Below the pieces are notes generated by a model, which saw only the letters and a program-made list of their open reading frames with translations, searched no databases and was not told where the DNA came from. The translations under genes and the position numbers were made by a program. Positions 12,101 through 23,800 of a DNA stretch of 64,000 bases are shown one piece after another. This DNA is from Brachionus koreanus (taxonomy: Eukaryota > Rotifera > Eurotatoria > Ploima > Brachionidae), in the NCBI GenBank assembly GCA_016987375.1, contig PJRA01000428.1, positions 93,339-157,338 of the forward strand, written 5' to 3'. How positions within the stretch are numbered: position 1 is the stretch's first letter; the number at the start of each line of letters is the position of its first letter.

Positions 12101-13368
12101 TTCTCCATTCAACTTTCCTGAACACATCAAATGACCATCTCTTTTTTCAGGAAAAAAATTTCCCTAAATTTAATAACATTATTCATATAACCAAGTTTAT
12201 TGACAAAATATTTCTACTTGAACTTTCTTAATAATCCATTTATTGGCTAAATTGTCATATAAAGCAACTTCGTCTTCAAGTTCTGGTACTGTTTTTAGTA
12301 TAGTTTTGTCGTATTCCATTCCTGAAAACAAAATAGCCGATTTTCGATAACCATCTGATACAATTGAAGCCATTGATGAATGTTTTCTAGGATTAATGCA
12401 AGACGAGTCAACCTTTTGCCATTTTTTATGCTTTGCTGAGAAAAGCCATGAATCTGATGATGGACATGGTCCACCACTTAAACTACCACTTAAGCATCCA
12501 CCGAATATCAGTAAATCATTTGGGGATATCATTGCACTGCTTGAATAAATTCTACCATGGGGATGTGTAAAACTGTATGAACCCGTTAATATTTCAGTAT
12601 ATACTAAAATATTGTTTAATTTTGATGTTATTTTAAATTATCAAAAAATTAACTATACCTCTATCCCAAAGACCCTTCAAAAAACGTAGATCAGTAAACT
12701 GATAGAAATACATATTATCGAACATTTCATATTGGGCACTGCCCATTCCTAAGTATAAATTGCTTTTGGATTGATTTAAATTAAGCTCATATGATGGATA
12801 AATTCCGCCAACAGGGGAGAATCTAGATTCTGGTGTAATGCTTATGTAAGTCTGATCCATTTCCCGCCACTGATCGTCATTGAAATCATAAACCCATAAA
12901 TCATTAAAATAATTCTCAAATAATCCTCGGCCACAGCTTATATAAAGACCATATTTATTATGAGTATAAAGCATGCCGTATCTGGCAGACGGTCTGGTTA
13001 AAGTAAATGATAAAGATTTCCAAGTTTCTAAAAAAAAACTGCTTGTTAATGAAATAAAAGATTTTATAAAATTTGGTACTTGTTTTTAAATCATATTCCC
13101 AAGTATCATCGAATAAAATCGGCATTATAAAATTATTTGATTGTGGTGAATTAGTTTGCAACCCACCAAACAGAATAATTCTATTTCGATTGATGTCAAA
13201 TCCAATAGCAGCATCTCGTCTAGGTGCTGGTTTTTCCGAGAACTTATAGGACAAATTATCAAATATTTTTTCCCAGTACATTTGTGTGTGAATTAAATTA
13301 ACACATAAAAACAAAAATAGCACGTTAAAGACTCTATATTGGTATACAGAAGATCTCATTTTATCCAA
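6158..13368 (-). CDS. kelch-repeat / cytochrome b561 membrane fusion protein
   Basis: Seven exons are inferred: 13368-13080, 13027-12659, 12603-12218, 12163 to about 12073, 11987-11752, 11660-11524 and 6860-6158, about 736 residues. The N-terminus is a signal peptide (FNVLFLFLCVNLI). Exons 1-4 hold kelch repeats (RIILFGG, DDTWEYD, NDLWVYD, LLIFGG, FMYGGYG). Exons 5-7 hold five hydrophobic helices resembling DOMON-type cytochrome b561/ferric reductases: HLHAILMFVGWG, then GIIFGFWSSHGLPHLAH, then ALATVNISLG. The family moves electrons across membranes through b hemes. The tail (about 150 residues) is polar and unique. The exon 6 donor (GTAAGT, phase 2) and exon 7 acceptor after 6861 join in frame (ELM|KQQ). 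The 4.66 kb intron between them encloses TRPA1. If ATG-TAA at exon 6 were instead a stop, exon 7 would be a separate fragment. Confidence 0.65.
7376..11518 (+). CDS. TRPA1: transient receptor potential ankyrin channel TRPA1
   Basis: Eight coding exons (7376-9292, 9341-9655, 9710-10063, 10129-10233, 10290-10595, 10656-10844, 10903-11088, 11150-11518) join in frame to 1246 residues, the usual TRPA1 size. TRPA1 is a tetrameric Ca2+-permeable cation channel for irritants and temperature. Exon 1 is almost entirely ankyrin repeats (about 15, many with TPLH). The membrane domain follows: S1 in exon 3, S2 in exon 4, S3-S5 in exon 5, and pore plus S6 in exon 6 (RSIIMMMGETDG). Exon 7 has the TRP helix (GLAVGDIESVQRDAKLKR). 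Exon 8 contains the C-terminal coiled coil (LDKQTELLRLIL). In the pre-S1 region the residue matching human Cys621 is Thr. It lies wholly inside an intron of the opposite-strand kelch-b561 gene. An acceptor-like ttttttag precedes the ATG. Confidence 0.9.
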
Positions 13369-14040
13369 ATTTTAATCAATAATCAATAATTCATTATTCA
13401 AATTTTTTTAAAGCAATTAAATGAATATATTTATTTGACACAATTTTTTTGAATTATTTTCTTTTCGATGAAGACTATTTAACATAAATACCTATATCAG
13501 ATGACCTTTAGTCCATAATAATTCAATGGACAAATAATTTTGTCTTGAATTAATTTAAATGTGTTTATTTGCATTAATATTTAAAAGTATCAAAAATAAA
13601 AGTTTTATCCATTTTTCATTATTCTATAACAACAAAACTCCTGTTTTTTTCAATTTAATATTTAGCTTTTTTAGTTTTTTTTGTAAATTTGAAACAGCAA
13701 ATTGAAATATCTTGAACATTAAAATTTAATTGTTTGGCACCAAAATATTAATCATCAATTTCGGATATTTCCCTTGTTATCATTTTCCTAATTATCATAA
13801 CCAATTTGACGCAATTTGCTTCAATTCAAACACACTCTTGCAAATCTTAACGAAAACCTACGGCGTTCCAAACCAAACCGTTTGGTTACGCTTAAAAAAA
13901 CTTTGTATTGCAAGAGACAGTAGAGGAAGAAATAAGAAGAATTATTAATTATAGAATTCATAGAAGAACAGCAAGAAACAAAAAGCATTCTGGAAACGTC
14001 TGCATCAAGAAAATGAAGAATCAAAGCGTAAAAATTTCAT

Positions 14041-14409
14041 AAGATTTTTTTCTGTAGATGAAAAAGTGAAACAATTGTTGTTTCACCTATCGTTGAAGCC
14101 TGCAAAATATGCGCAAATTCTGCAATATTACACTCAATTTAAGAATAGTAAAATAAATAGTAATACTGCGACCCTTTTGGGTAAAGCTTCTTTGAAGCTA
14201 TGGCAATAAATTCTACTAATTCTACTATTTTTCCAGATTATTTTTGAGATTTTTTATTGACTTAGATTTAATGATATGATGAAATAAACTATTCCAAGAA
14301 TTAATAATATTTGAAAACAAATGGTAACAAACTTGCACAAATTTTGTAGACTTCCGCAGTAGGTGAAACAACAGTTTTTTCATTTTTTTTCATCTACAGA
14401 AAAAAATTT
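14041..14409. mobile_element. MITE-like element with long terminal inverted repeats
   Basis: The outer 85 or so bases at the two ends are imperfect inverted copies of each other. The left end reads tttctgtagatgaaaaa, then ttgtttcaccta, then gcaaaatatgcgcaaattct. The right end (from about 14325) repeats each block in reverse complement, in the mirror order. The 200 bp core has no coding capacity. This is the structure of a non-autonomous DNA transposon. A clear target-site duplication is not visible. Confidence 0.65.
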
Positions 14410-14449
14410 AGATGATTAGAAAAGAAATTATCAATTTTTTTATTTTTTG

Positions 14450-14610
14450 TTTTGCATAAAATTTCACGATGCCCCAAAGCGTCAGCACAAGCAGCTAAAC
14501 TATAAGCTCAGGCCAGTTCTTACCATTTTTTGTGTTTTATTTACATCTTTTTCGCTTAATTCAATAAAAAAAATATTCAAAGTAATTCTCAGACACAATA
14601 CTGTATATGT
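14450..14610 (+). repeat. dispersed repeat, copy 1
   Basis: A 21-base block at 14487-14507 is identical to the reverse complement of 40791-40811, with weaker similarity on both sides (a GGC just downstream, then T-rich and AATATT tracts in the same order). It is probably an old, unclassified dispersed repeat. Confidence 0.5.
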
Positions 14611-14836
14611 TATAACAGTATATGTTATAATTTAGCCATTTATATTTTTCCAATAAACTAAAAAATTTTGGGACAGAATTGTTTAAGTTTTCAAATACAT
14701 AATTCAAATTTAAATAAAAATTGTTTTATTTTTAACACTCAAAAACCGGATGACTTTTTTGAATCTTTTATTTAAATCTTTTTTAATACTTTTTTTCAAT
14801 GAAAATAGAATTATTTTATAGAAAAAATTAAATAAT

Positions 14837-14992
14837 NNNNNNNNNNNNNNNNNNNNNNNNNNNNNNNNNNNNNNNNNNNNNNNNNNNNNNNNNNNNNNNN
14901 NNNNNNNNNNNNNNNNNNNNNNNNNNNNNNNNNNNNNNNNNNNNNNNNNNNNNNNNNNNNNNNNNNNNNNNNNNNNNNNNNNNNNNNNNNNN
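14837..14992. other. assembly gap (N run)
   Basis: 156 consecutive N bases. Nothing can be said about the sequence; the length may be an estimate from scaffolding. Confidence 0.99.
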
Positions 14993-16001
14993 CCTACGTA
15001 AAAAATATTTTTTTTTAATGATTTAGCTTATTTTAATTTTAATAATGATTTTTTTCCTTTTCAATTAGATATTAAAGATTGAATACTTAAAGATTAATAT
15101 CACATAATGATTTTAGTTCCATGGTTCAAATATCCACTATCATATCATAAACGAGTTCAAATTTTACTTTTTATTTGATCCAAAAAGATTTTTTTTTGTT
15201 AAAATGTTTTTTATTATTTTGGTTCAAAATGTGTCAAAAACTTCAATTTAATAATTAATAATATATCATTTTGTTGTTGGAAAAAATATTTTTACTTTAT
15301 TAGAAATAGCGTCAAAACTCTTGAAAAAAAAATCGTGAAAAAATTGTGAAAAGGATGTATATTGGTTACCACCAAAATATTGATCTTATTTTTGAGAATA
15401 CACCCGAACGAAAAATTAAAAAATTGATTAATAATATGAAAAAAAATTACAGTCAATAGATTATTAAAATTTATTTGATCATGGACTAATTCAAATAGTC
15501 AATAATGAATTGATTTTCTTAAATAATCTTAGAGATTCTATTTTAATTTAGTCTTTTTCCTAATTTATAGAAAAATAAATTTAGCTAATCTTATTCTTAA
15601 ATTAATTAGTAATAGAAATAAATTACGTGATGAATTATGATTGAACTCTAGTGGTAAAAGTTAAATGTGAGTTAATAGCCTTCTTTGGCCAAAATATTAG
15701 TCAAAAAACTAATTTAAAATCAAAAAGGCATGTTTATTATACCATTTTAAAAAAAGCCAATTAGCAAATGCTCCATCCTTTTCACAAAGTTAATAATATT
15801 AATGTTTAATTTTAAAATATTTGAATGAATGGATTGAATCTTATTATGAGAGAAGTAAATATACTAATTTATATTAGCTTTTATTTTCTCATAAAATAAA
15901 TTTTCATATTAAAAAAAATCTCGTGGTTAACTTTCTACAATTATTATTTGAAATTTTTGCTTTAAATTAATATTCCATAAAGTTAAAATTTAAAAAACAG
16001 A

Positions 16002-17003
16002 ATGAACAATACATGTTACTTGAATTCTGGATTAAACAATTCTCAACAAGATTTTCATCAGAAACAAACAGTGAAAAGTCATTTGAATATTTTGGAAGTC
16101 CTAAGCTATCTTAATCAATCACAAATATTGAAAAAACAAAATCTAATGGATTTTCAAATACAAAATCAAAATATTCCTCAAAAAGTTCGTCATTTTGAAA
16201 CACTAGTTGATCAAAATAATAATCTTAATTTTTGTGAAAATTCACCAGAAAAGTATTCTAATACAAATATTCAAAACCAACGAAATCCTAACCATGATGA
16301 CACTTTAAACAGAAACGTGTCAAAAGAGTATATTTTGAGTCAGTTAAAAGCTCAACAAAAGCTTAAACAAATTCAGCAATCTCTAGAAAAACAAAATTTC
16401 CACAATGCAAAAAATTCCAACGAATATCTTAGACATACTTTTATAAATTCAACACCTAATTTTCCAGCACAAAATTCAATTTCAGACAAGCTAGAAATAT
16501 TCAATGATGGAAATGTAAAGAACATACCTCCTAATCTATTACTAGATCAATTTGGCATGATTGGTCTTATAATGATGATGAAAATTAATGAATCGAATAA
16601 AGATTTGTCTTTAATAATGGGTCAAGGTGAAGAATCTAGCGCTATTATTAAATCGGTTAGCCAAAATTCGGAAAACGATCCAAAACTTGATGCTTCAAAG
16701 AGTTTTAACCATTTTGAATTTAGTGATATAGATAGCGGTATTTATAATTTATCCGAAATAAGAAGCAAACTTCCTGATGCAAACACAATTTTGAAAAATG
16801 CTCATGATGAATTGTTGTTTTGTCTTTTTTACATAGGCTCAAATGAATTCCATCAATTGCTAGCCACAAAAATGCTGAACTCAAGAGGTTGGTTTTTCAA
16901 TAAAGAATTAAATGCATGGCTCAAGAATAATCCAAGAGACAATAAAAGCTATATGATTTTCGATTTTAATTCTTGGTCTATTCAACTGCATACTACAGGT
17001 TGA
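16002..17003 (+). CDS. short CNOT2-like protein (NOT2/3/5 domain)
   Basis: A single-exon frame of 333 residues. The first 180 residues are Asn/Gln-rich and disordered. The second half resembles the NOT-box of CNOT2, the scaffold subunit of the CCR4-NOT deadenylase: DQFGMIGLIMMMK, the ALG-like segment SLIMGQG, a linker, then DELLFCLFYIGSNEFHQLLA, RGWFFNKELNAWL and YMIFDFNSW. In CNOT2 about 20-30 further residues complete the NOT-box; here the frame ends with SIQLHTTG and a stop, so the last helix seems lost or replaced. It is intronless, unlike most genes here, which suggests a retrocopy or diverged paralogue. Codon content and the absence of internal stops argue it is or recently was expressed. 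An acceptor-like aaacag directly precedes the ATG. Confidence 0.7.
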   Translation: MNNTCYLNSGLNNSQQDFHQKQTVKSHLNILEVLSYLNQSQILKKQNLMDFQIQNQNIPQKVRHFETLVDQNNNLNFCENSPEKYSNTNIQNQRNPNHDDTLNRNVSKEYILSQLKAQQKLKQIQQSLEKQNFHNAKNSNEYLRHTFINSTPNFPAQNSISDKLEIFNDGNVKNIPPNLLLDQFGMIGLIMMMKINESNKDLSLIMGQGEESSAIIKSVSQNSENDPKLDASKSFNHFEFSDIDSGIYNLSEIRSKLPDANTILKNAHDELLFCLFYIGSNEFHQLLATKMLNSRGWFFNKELNAWLKNNPRDNKSYMIFDFNSWSIQLHTTG

Positions 17004-17855
17004 TTTAAATGGTATTTTACTTTATTAAAGAACTGTTATATTGTTTTGATAACTTTTTATGTCTAAACCGAGCTTGATCAATTTTTTACTTTAAATTACG
17101 GCTTGAAGATTTTTTTTTAGTAAAAAAATATTGGAATCTTTTAAAACCATCGAACAATTTTAAACATAATTTACAATTATTACTTGATCATTTTCTTGTA
17201 AACAATTAAAAAAATTTATTTTGTTGATTGGTGTAAATTAAACGTTTTTAATAGCCAAATAGATTTTTAAAACCAAAATGAAATTTGCTCACAATATAGT
17301 CCAGATATCAATTTTTTAGACCATTTTGAATTTTTTTCACTACTTTAATTTGTTATTTGTATAATTAATGTTTTTCTCTCAATTGACTAGTTGCAAAAAA
17401 AATGTAAATGAGACTTGATTTGCTTTTAAAAATGTTTTTCACTTTTTAATTTAATTTTAGCATATCAATTTTTGATAAAAAAAAAAAAGTTTAAAGAAAT
17501 TTGAACTCTTATTTTGTTATTTTAATTTTTTTTTGAAACGTAACGAAAAAATTGAGCTAGTTTCATTTAAATGAGATTCGATTGAAATAAAATTTATAGA
17601 AAACTAATTTTATTACTTTTAAAAATGTAATTTAAATCCAAGATACTGTAGATTATTCAACCAAATGTTGATATATTTTTGAAAAATATTAAAAATTTTA
17701 AAATCAAATTTGTTAACAAAATATTTAGCTTGACTTTTGCATTGAATTGAACATAATGCGTGTTAAATAAAAAACTTGAAAATCTCTAATTATCTAAAAA
17801 ACTCAAAATTTTAGTAGATTCATAGATAATTTAATTTTTTAAATTAAATATTGCC
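17004..17855. other. A/T-rich intergenic DNA
   Basis: No coding potential or repeat structure seen. It lies between two same-strand genes and should hold the CNOT2-like 3' UTR and the codanin-1 promoter. Confidence 0.5.
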
Positions 17856-20800
17856 ATGAAACTTAACGAAAAATATGATCTAGTAATCGAGAATTTGTGC
17901 AATAAATCTATAAGCTGTGATGATTTGATCAGTCACTTAAAAACAAATCGATTTTCATCCAAGAATGAACCAAGAATAACTCTCAATGATCTTACAGATG
18001 ATTTAAACTGTTCTATGGTAAATTTTTTAAAAAGATAATAAGATATTTTAAATTTAAAATTTTGCAGACTGATAAAACTAAATTGGATAATAAAATAAAT
18101 AGCAATTTTGTATCCTATTTTTTAACGTTAATTCATGAAGAAGCTAACAGACATTTACCACTAAAGAATACTGCAAATAATCCTCCGATTCTGAATAATC
18201 ACAAATCATCAATGAGTAATTTTAGTACACCTCCAAATTCTAAAGTAATTAGCTTGAATCAATCATCAAATACGGAGAATATTTTCGATTCCACATTATC
18301 AAATGCAAACACGCCTCATTCAAATTTTAAAAATAGGAAAATAATCTTACAGCCTTTGCCCTCTAATAGTTCTAGAAATAGCACAACAAATTCTCCAGTT
18401 GATCAAAATTTATCATATTCAAAAACGAGCAATTTTAAGCGATACAATACATTTGCAGGATCCAGTAATTCATCTCCTACAATTGGAACACTTTCACCTC
18501 ATAATGGTCAAAATAACACACCACCTTACTTATCAAAACTAAACAATAAAGCAACCTTATTTGATTTTATAACTACACCAAACAAGTCACCATCCCATCA
18601 AAAACCATCTCATTCCCAAACTTTGATAAACGATTTCAAAAATAGGTTTATTCAGCATCAAAATAAGATGCAAAATCAGCAAACAACTGGACAAGTAAAA
18701 AAAACTCCCCAATCTCCGCTGATTATTCAGCCAAATATGAATTCTCCTATTTCTGAAAATGATCAAAATACAGAAATAAACCATAAAAATAATATTCAAA
18801 AAAATCAAAGTGATGAACAAGAAAAGAAAAAAGATTATTCAAAATTGGGTGACATAGTTAAAAATAGTCTAAAAACAAATGAACTTCTTAAAATCTCAAT
18901 TTTATCAGATTTTTATTGCCAACTAATATTAAGTAATCTCAAATTTTATTTTTTTTTAGACTATATTATTTCAATTAAATTTAAATATAAGATAATTTCA
19001 CTTTGACACTAAATACAGAGCTGTTTTTTCTTTTTCAATTGTTGACCCTCAACAGCATCGAAGATAAAAGTAATTGCAATACAAGAGGTAAATCTTTTTT
19101 ACTCTTTTAATTCATTTAAAGTTCAATAGGCAGAAATTTTATTTTTTTAGACTAAAATATTTTCGAATAGAAGAAACACTTTGATGACCGAACTTTCTTG
19201 GAAGAATTACGGTTAGGTATTACTGATTGTATGAACTACAATCAGTAATACCTAACCGTATTCCTAACCTATACCTATACCTAACATAAGAATGAGTTTA
19301 GTTCTCCTCATTATTAAGTACAATGAACCAGCAAGGTCTAAACCATGCACTTGATTCCTAGTGTTCTCTCTCTTAATCAATTTTTTCTTATGCCTAGTTC
19401 ATTTAGTCAGTTTTCAGCACTAAAGACCAGATTTAGATGGTAGCGAAAGATCGATTGACAAAAATCTTTATAAATTTTATAAAAAATAGACTCACTATAC
19501 ACAAAAATTTAGTAACAACCAGGTCCGTATAAAAAGTAAAAGCTCTTTATAAAACAAGTCATTAAAATTATTATTAAACAAGTTTTTTTTAAAAAAAGGT
19601 TGGCTGGCAGGTGGTCTGACCACGAGTCAGTCGATTTTATTTAAAATTATTAAACAAGCCTTATTTTTTTGCAAAACTCGAATTAAAGGAAAGAAATTTT
19701 TTTCAAAACGATGTGAACTATCTTAAATCTATGATTGATTCCAGAAATTAGACTAAAATTTGTTAAAATTTGTAAGAAAATCTTAATAACGGGTGAGTCA
19801 TAATGTTTTGCAAAATATTCAAATCAAGATTTTAAAATGATCAGAAAATCGGACAAGGCTGAAATTTTACAAACTTATAAACATATTAGCTTTGTATTTT
19901 TTTTTAAGTTTGGTTTTTGATTAGTGCATTTCCAAAATTTGTACCAGTATCTATTTATGTAAGATAAATATTCTTAAAAAAATTTGGGACGATTAGACAA
20001 ACCAAAAAGTTTTAAGGCTAAAAAATTACATTAAAAAAGTATCTTAAGATCAACCCCTAACAATTAGAGGTATTCTTCATTAATTTTTTTGTTTTAGATA
20101 TTTTTTTTTTAAATATTAATAATTAAGTTATCTAAAAATCTTTAAAACACAAGTAATGCATTACTTGATTTAAAAAAAATCTAAACAAAATTTGGACAAT
20201 TAATATTATTATTATAAATTCCATTTGCCATTTCAACAGCTCTTATTCTTTTATTAAAACTTTCTATTGCTTTTTTAACCTCTTCCATCTTAATCGTTTC
20301 AAAGCTTTGAGTAATTTCATATTTTAATTGCTTTTGACTTGAAACAGGATTTGATACGACTGCATTCCAAAAGTAAAAATCTAATGGATTTAGATCTGGT
20401 GAATTCGCAGGCCAATGATCTTTATCAAGGAATTTAAACATATGATCCTTACACCATTTTTGAGTTGTGTTTGAAGTATGAGCTTTAGCTCCATCTTGTT
20501 GGAAAACAAATTTGGTTGTACCTAACAATCTCAAACCTTCTCTTTTTGCAAATGGAAGAATCCGTCTTTTGTAATAGCAAGAATCTATTTTTATCCCAAA
20601 ACAGAAAATCAATTTTTATTAAAATTTCTTTTAATGAATTAACCTTTTTCAACAAAATAAGGTTTTGTTGGACATTTTACTGTTAAACCTGCCCAAACCA
20701 TCACGCTCTTAGGATATTTTAAAAGTTTTTTGAAACCTAATAGAATTTAGTATTTATTAATTAATTTAAATCTGAGATCTAAGACACCTCCTTTTCGATT

Positions 20801-23800
20801 TGCTTCTTCTCTTGAATAAGCGTAAACTCTTTGATTTTGGTTAATCATTCATCCATGAACGGTAAATAATTTTTCACCGCTAAACATTAATGGAGCATTT
20901 CCATATAGTAAGAAAAGTACCTTCAAATTTAACTCGTTACAAATTCTAACATCTGATCATCTGATCATAGATCGAAGGCATCTCAGATCTATCGAATTAA
21001 ACTATTTTTGCACTCCAAAATATAACTTTTAGAATGGTTACCCAATTAACTAAAAATCTCTTTAATAGTATCTAATAAAATGGAAAATTATGAAAAGCTG
21101 TTTATTTTAAACAACAGTTTTTACTATTAAGTTGTGAAATAACTCAAAATTTAAAATTTTTCAAGATGCAAACAAATTCCGGATTTTTTTAACAATTGAA
21201 TCATGCATCTTTTTTGCGATTAAATCTATCAGTAATCTTGAATGGTAATTATCTTTAGATTTATTTTTACATCTGAATCGAAAATAAGCTCCTTCAGATA
21301 ATCTTAAATACTATTTTTTATACATTTATAAATATTTAATTAAAAAGCATCATAAAATATTTAAAAATCTCAACACTAAATGAATTGAATGAAAATATTT
21401 ACATGAAATCATTTGAAGAGTTGTTCAATAAAAATTCACCTATTTTTCAAAATGAATGTAGCAAAGAGGTAATTTTAATTTTTCTATCAATTATTTACTA
21501 TGAAGAAATGTAAAAATTTTTTAGGAAATTAAACAAAAGTCCAAGTTGGTTTTTTTCGATTTAAAAGTTGTACCATTTAATACTGACACTAATGGAAGAT
21601 TAAACTTTCCTGACAAGCAATTTTTAGTTTCATGTAAAAATCAAAGGTTCGATAATAAAAAAAGGAAATAATTCAAAATATTAATTTTTTATGTAGAGAC
21701 AAATTTTACGATATTTTATGGAACTGGGAGAAAAATCATTGTTTGGAAAATTGGAATTTTGGCGAATTTTATGGAGAAAAAATTCGAAATTTAGTCACAT
21801 GTAATGATAGCCTTCCAAGTTTTTTCGAATTTGTTAAGTTGTTTTTGGACCAATTAGTTTTAGTAATCTTGGTTATCTAAGTTTAGAAAAAAAAATATTT
21901 TTGATTTCATGAACTATTTCAGATGTGCAAAGATGATAAAATGATCATAAATCAAGAACTAGAGGAACAAACTAAAAAAATAAATGGATTCAGCGACCCA
22001 ATGAAATTAAAAAAGTTTTATTCTACTGATATCAATTTAATTATTAACTATGAAAAATTAAATGAAGATTGAATGCACGAATGAGTACACCCGATCCTCA
22101 CTATGGGCCTAATCCAGCACCAAAATTTATCGGATATCAAGAATTTTTCAAAGAGTTTATAGATATTTCTGGTAGCCCAAAATTTCACCAATGTTTAAAA
22201 GACTGTATTGCAAATGAAATTGAAATTATTCATCGAGAAATACCAGATTTAGAAGAAAAAAATTCTTTTGAAAAAGTTCTTATAATTTGTTTGTTTTGAT
22301 TGATAACTTTTAATCCATTTAAAGGATGCATTGGAAGAAATTCTGCTAAAACTTAAAGTTTTAGGAAAATTTTTTGGATATTTGGTCTTTTATTCCTATC
22401 AGTATCATGTACCAAGCTACTTTTTAAAAGATCTCGAATCCATCCGAAACAAAGTACATTAATTTGATAAATTTGTTAACAAAAAAATAATGCAATTTTT
22501 AGCAATTGATGCCTGTAAATTTGCAAGCTTATCTTGAAAGAGCTCTTATTAAAAAACATCTGATTCTAACGGTTCCGTTTGTAGTTGAGTTTTTAAGCAT
22601 GATGGATGAGAATGCCTATTTGATTGAAAGCATCCAAAAAACATTTAATCTTTTGATAATGATTTACAAGTTAATTTTCAATAGTATAGGTCTATCTAAA
22701 AATTAAACTAATCATTTTTAAACAATAAAGTTCCAAGTTTTTGTCAATTAAATCGAATGAGTTTACAATCGACAAGTTGCTACTATTATTAAAAATAGCT
22801 TGGTTATTACAGCTCAAAAAAATACCTATTTATCAAATCGAAATCGAAGAAAATTATTCTCAGGATAACAAAGTTGGTGTTGATGACTTTAGCTTCATTA
22901 CTCCCTTATTGCTTCATTTTTGCTGTCCATATCTAGGTATAAATTTTACAAATAAAAATTAATTTATTCATTGATTGTATTAGATGAATTGCAAAAACTT
23001 CTAACAAGGTTTTCCTCGGGTGTTAAAAGAGCAGCTCAAAAAATAAAAGACAATAGCCACCTTTTTTCTGTAGAATTAGTTGGTGATCAACCAAATAGAA
23101 AGCTCAATTTCAGCGACATACAAGTATTGTTTTTTATTTTAAATATTCATTTTTTTTAAGATGTTTCATTTAGATGAAGCTTGTCAGCCAATTTTTGATG
23201 ACTCATCCCAGTATTAAAAAAATAATTGACTTCATATCTGAGACGGTTTTCGTATCTTTTATAAAGAATTTTCGTCAAAACAATTTAAAAATAATTACTG
23301 ATCAGTTAAATATTGAACTTAGTTTAATTAGCGATGAAAAAAAAAATGACATAATAGAATATGAAGTAATTTTACTTATTAGCTTTAGTTGTACTTTTAT
23401 CCTATTTAACACTCAAAGGGCGGATAGGTCTTTTCAACAACTTTTTTTACTTCTTTTATTTATTTTTATTCTATGAATTTAATCATTTTTTATGATTTTT
23501 TTTTGGATCATATCTAAAATCAAAAATATTAAAATATTATTTAATTTTTTTTACAAAAAAAAATTTATTTTATTTGAAAAAAATTTAAAAAGATGAGTCA
23601 AAAAAATGTGCCGAAAAATCCCTCCGATCTTTGAGTTAAATTAGAATTATAACTGTACAGCTATGGTTTAAAAAATTATTGCAAAATATAAATTTAATAG
23701 TATTTGTAATTTTAATGTAGAATATATTGAAGAATTTATCCAAAACATTTGCCGATAAAACATCAGCAGATTGTGTGGAAAGCGGAAAAAAGTTTCAGTT

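Larger units (their letters stand above)
13369..16001. other. intergenic region with MITE, dispersed repeat and assembly gap
   Basis: No convincing gene. It contains a MITE-like element (14041-14409), a diverged dispersed repeat (14450-14610) and a run of N (14837-14992). A short plus-strand open frame at 13730-13948 has slightly richer codon content than its surroundings but matches nothing I recognise. After the gap the sequence is plain A/T-rich DNA leading to the CNOT2-like gene. Confidence 0.5.

Noticed and set aside
13730..14024. Overlapping small open frames on both strands before the MITE
   Set aside because: Neither has a recognisable domain or splice context; possibly old transposon sequence but not supportable.
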